Assembly: GCA_900550545.1 (NCBI GenBank)
Contig: URSS01000023.1
Span: forward strand, 1-42,645
DNA from: an uncultured Lachnobacterium sp.
GTDB lineage: Bacteria > Bacillota > Clostridia > Lachnospirales > Lachnospiraceae
Reading direction: 5' to 3'
DNA length: 42,645 nucleotides
Positions 41,727 through 42,645 of this stretch are shown piece by piece; position 1 is the stretch's first letter, and every line of letters begins with the position of its first letter. Under the pieces are notes generated by a model, which was not told where the DNA came from, made no database searches, and worked only from the letters and a program-made list of their open reading frames with translations. A program made the position numbers and the translations under genes.

Positions 41727-41833
41727 GTTCGCACCTCCATTTTCTTTCTTGGAGGTTAGGCTTGCCGGCTTGCGTCACCTCTTGCTTACACATGCAATTC
41801 TACGGAACGCCACGGAATAAATCGTTCGTCAAA

Positions 41834-41853
41834 CGGTCAACTTCTGTTGACCG
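41834..41853. repeat. Short hairpin upstream of the orphan gene
   Basis: CGGTCAAC-TTCT-GTTGACCG is a perfect 8-bp stem with a 4-nt loop, 108 bases before the orphan start. It could be an operator or part of a leader; it lacks a T-run. Confidence 0.5.
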
Positions 41854-41865
41854 GTAGTCAACTCA

Positions 41866-41912
41866 AAAAAGCAAAAAAGAAAAGACGTATGAAACCAAAT
41901 GTCTCATACGCC
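41866..41912 (-). terminator. Intrinsic terminator after the ParE relic
   Basis: GACGTATGA (41884-41892) pairs with TCATACGCC (41904-41912) in RNA, with one G-U pair, followed on the minus strand by TTTTCTTTTTTGCTTTTTT. Confidence 0.8.
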
Positions 41913-41927
41913 TCATAGGATTTATGA

Positions 41928-42039
41928 TTATAACTTTGTAAATTCATCAAGCTGCTTATCTACATCTCTTCCGGAATACATAACCCGAATCACTGTAACC
42001 AATTTCTGCCTGCTCCGTAAAGGTAACATCATATTTCAT
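41928..42039 (-). pseudogene. RelE/ParE-type toxin, internally deleted
   Basis: The ATG at 42039, after AGGGATTATAAT, encodes MKYDVTFTEQAE, the usual beginning of a Clostridial ParE/RelE toxin. A shifted frame then gives LVTVIRVMYSGRDVDKQLDE up to a TAA at 41928-41930, the usual end. About 60-65 central residues are absent and the frame is broken. No antitoxin gene is seen upstream in the remaining window. Its own terminator survives. Confidence 0.72.
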
Positions 42040-42194
42040 ATATTATAATCCCTTCGGACCTAAAATGAAAAATTAAACCTGTACTTTGACAACTGAAAAT
42101 GGCTATAAAAGGTCTAGTTTACTTTTTCTACAGCCCTTTCCAAGGCATGATATATTGGTTATATCGATTACTATCTGCTGGGAAAGGAGCAGAT

Positions 42195-42545
42195 ATGAAT
42201 TATTACAATGCTAGCGGACAAATGGACCTGTCAGATCGAATAGCAATAGAAACTGGGATATGCATCGGGGAGTCATTCAAAAAAATAGCAAAAAGACTTC
42301 GCAGACATCCATCTACTATTGCACATGAAGTTAAAGAAAACAGAACCTTCATTAAAGGTAATTACCCGAATGGAAAAGATTGCCGCATGGCAAGACAATG
42401 CACAGTAAGGAATTTGTGCGGCTGTGATGAAGAAGCCTGTAATACAAAGTGTAGACTTTGCAGAGGAGTGGATTGTACCAAGGTATGCGATAGATATGTA
42501 TCAGTTGCTTGCCATAAGTTTGATTCGCTCCGTAAATGCATGTAA
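42195..42545 (+). pseudogene. IS30 family transposase, N-terminal fragment
   Basis: The ATG at 42195 with GGAAAGGAG encodes 116 residues: the helix-turn-helix RIAIETGICIGESFKKIAKR, RRHPSTIAHEVKEN, and a cysteine-rich segment (CGCDEEACNTKCRLCRGVDC), as in IS30-type transposases with a zinc-finger-like region. The DDE catalytic domain is absent: a stop comes after HKFDSLRKCM and the downstream 100 bases show no continuation in any frame. Full-length relatives are over 400 residues. The inverted ends were not identified. Confidence 0.78.
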
Positions 42546-42645
42546 AATTTCTTGTACATAGCTTAATTGCGGTCTATTTAGCTTGTTTCTTGACTACTCA
42601 GGAAAAATATTTCTACCCTCGCCCCACCTGTATTTTCAGAATTTG

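Noticed and set aside
42362..42559. 65-residue minus-strand frame over the IS30 fragment
   Set aside because: It is antisense to the transposase coding sequence, with no ribosome binding site or motif.
1..42645. CRISPR array, tRNA and rRNA genes
   Set aside because: No regularly spaced repeats and no cloverleaf or rRNA-like sequence was seen on either strand by eye; a dedicated scan was not possible.

Overview
The window reads as chromosome of an AT-rich, low-GC Gram-positive anaerobe of the class Clostridia, most likely a gut Lachnospiraceae. The reasons are T-box leaders in front of metG and tyrS, a SpoIIQ-like sporulation protein, strong AGGAGG-type ribosome binding sites throughout, secreted proteins with typical Gram-positive signal peptides, and beta-mannan-degrading enzymes. 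The genus assignment is inference. No rRNA, tRNA or CRISPR array was seen.

Layout. Positions 1-6100 hold small accessory genes among decayed ones: a sulfate-binding-protein relic, an AAA ATPase, an IS91-type (HUH) transposase relic, an Rpn-type nuclease, an XRE-GNAT fusion with two matched operators, a GNAT relic, and a DUF2975 / XRE / DUF4173 membrane cluster. Positions 6200-12800 carry two secreted proteins (a GLUG-type surface protein and a GH25 lysozyme with three FnIII domains) and a compact sulfation cassette: sulfotransferase, APS kinase, CHR-family transporter. Positions 12800-20400 are mostly core: a two-component system, a DEAD-box helicase, a TPR-GGDEF protein, a SpoIIQ-like protein and rsmA. 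Positions 20500-24000 contain fused relics of a cello-oligosaccharide transporter and a GH94 phosphorylase, then a secreted GH5 mannanase and an AIM24 protein.

Positions 24000-33700 are housekeeping (tatD, a NUDIX gene, metG with a T-box, a CaCA antiporter, mntP behind a probable Mn riboswitch, tyrS with a T-box), interrupted by two small secreted proteins and a broken PadR locus. Positions 33700-37800 hold an ABC exporter-type protein overlapping a GH113 mannanase, with a divergent AraC regulator. Positions 38100-41220 form a three-gene cluster (SGNH esterase, MFS transporter, TrmB-type regulator) whose CpG-rich sequence differs from its surroundings and which looks imported. It has fused in frame to a truncated orphan gene. 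The window ends with a ParE-toxin relic and a truncated IS30 transposase.

Two themes join the regions. First, a small non-autonomous mobile repeat (about 23-bp terminal inverted repeats, 3-bp target duplications) occurs three times (1-49, 27738-27817, 36559-36774); one copy appears to supply the -35 box of the metG promoter. Second, many genes are decayed by internal deletion (sulfate-binding protein, ParE, the sugar transporter/GH94 locus, the middle repeat copy), so the genome is visibly shedding accessory loci. The most interesting intact assemblies are the sulfation cassette, the self-operator XRE-GNAT gene and the imported TrmB/MFS/SGNH cluster.
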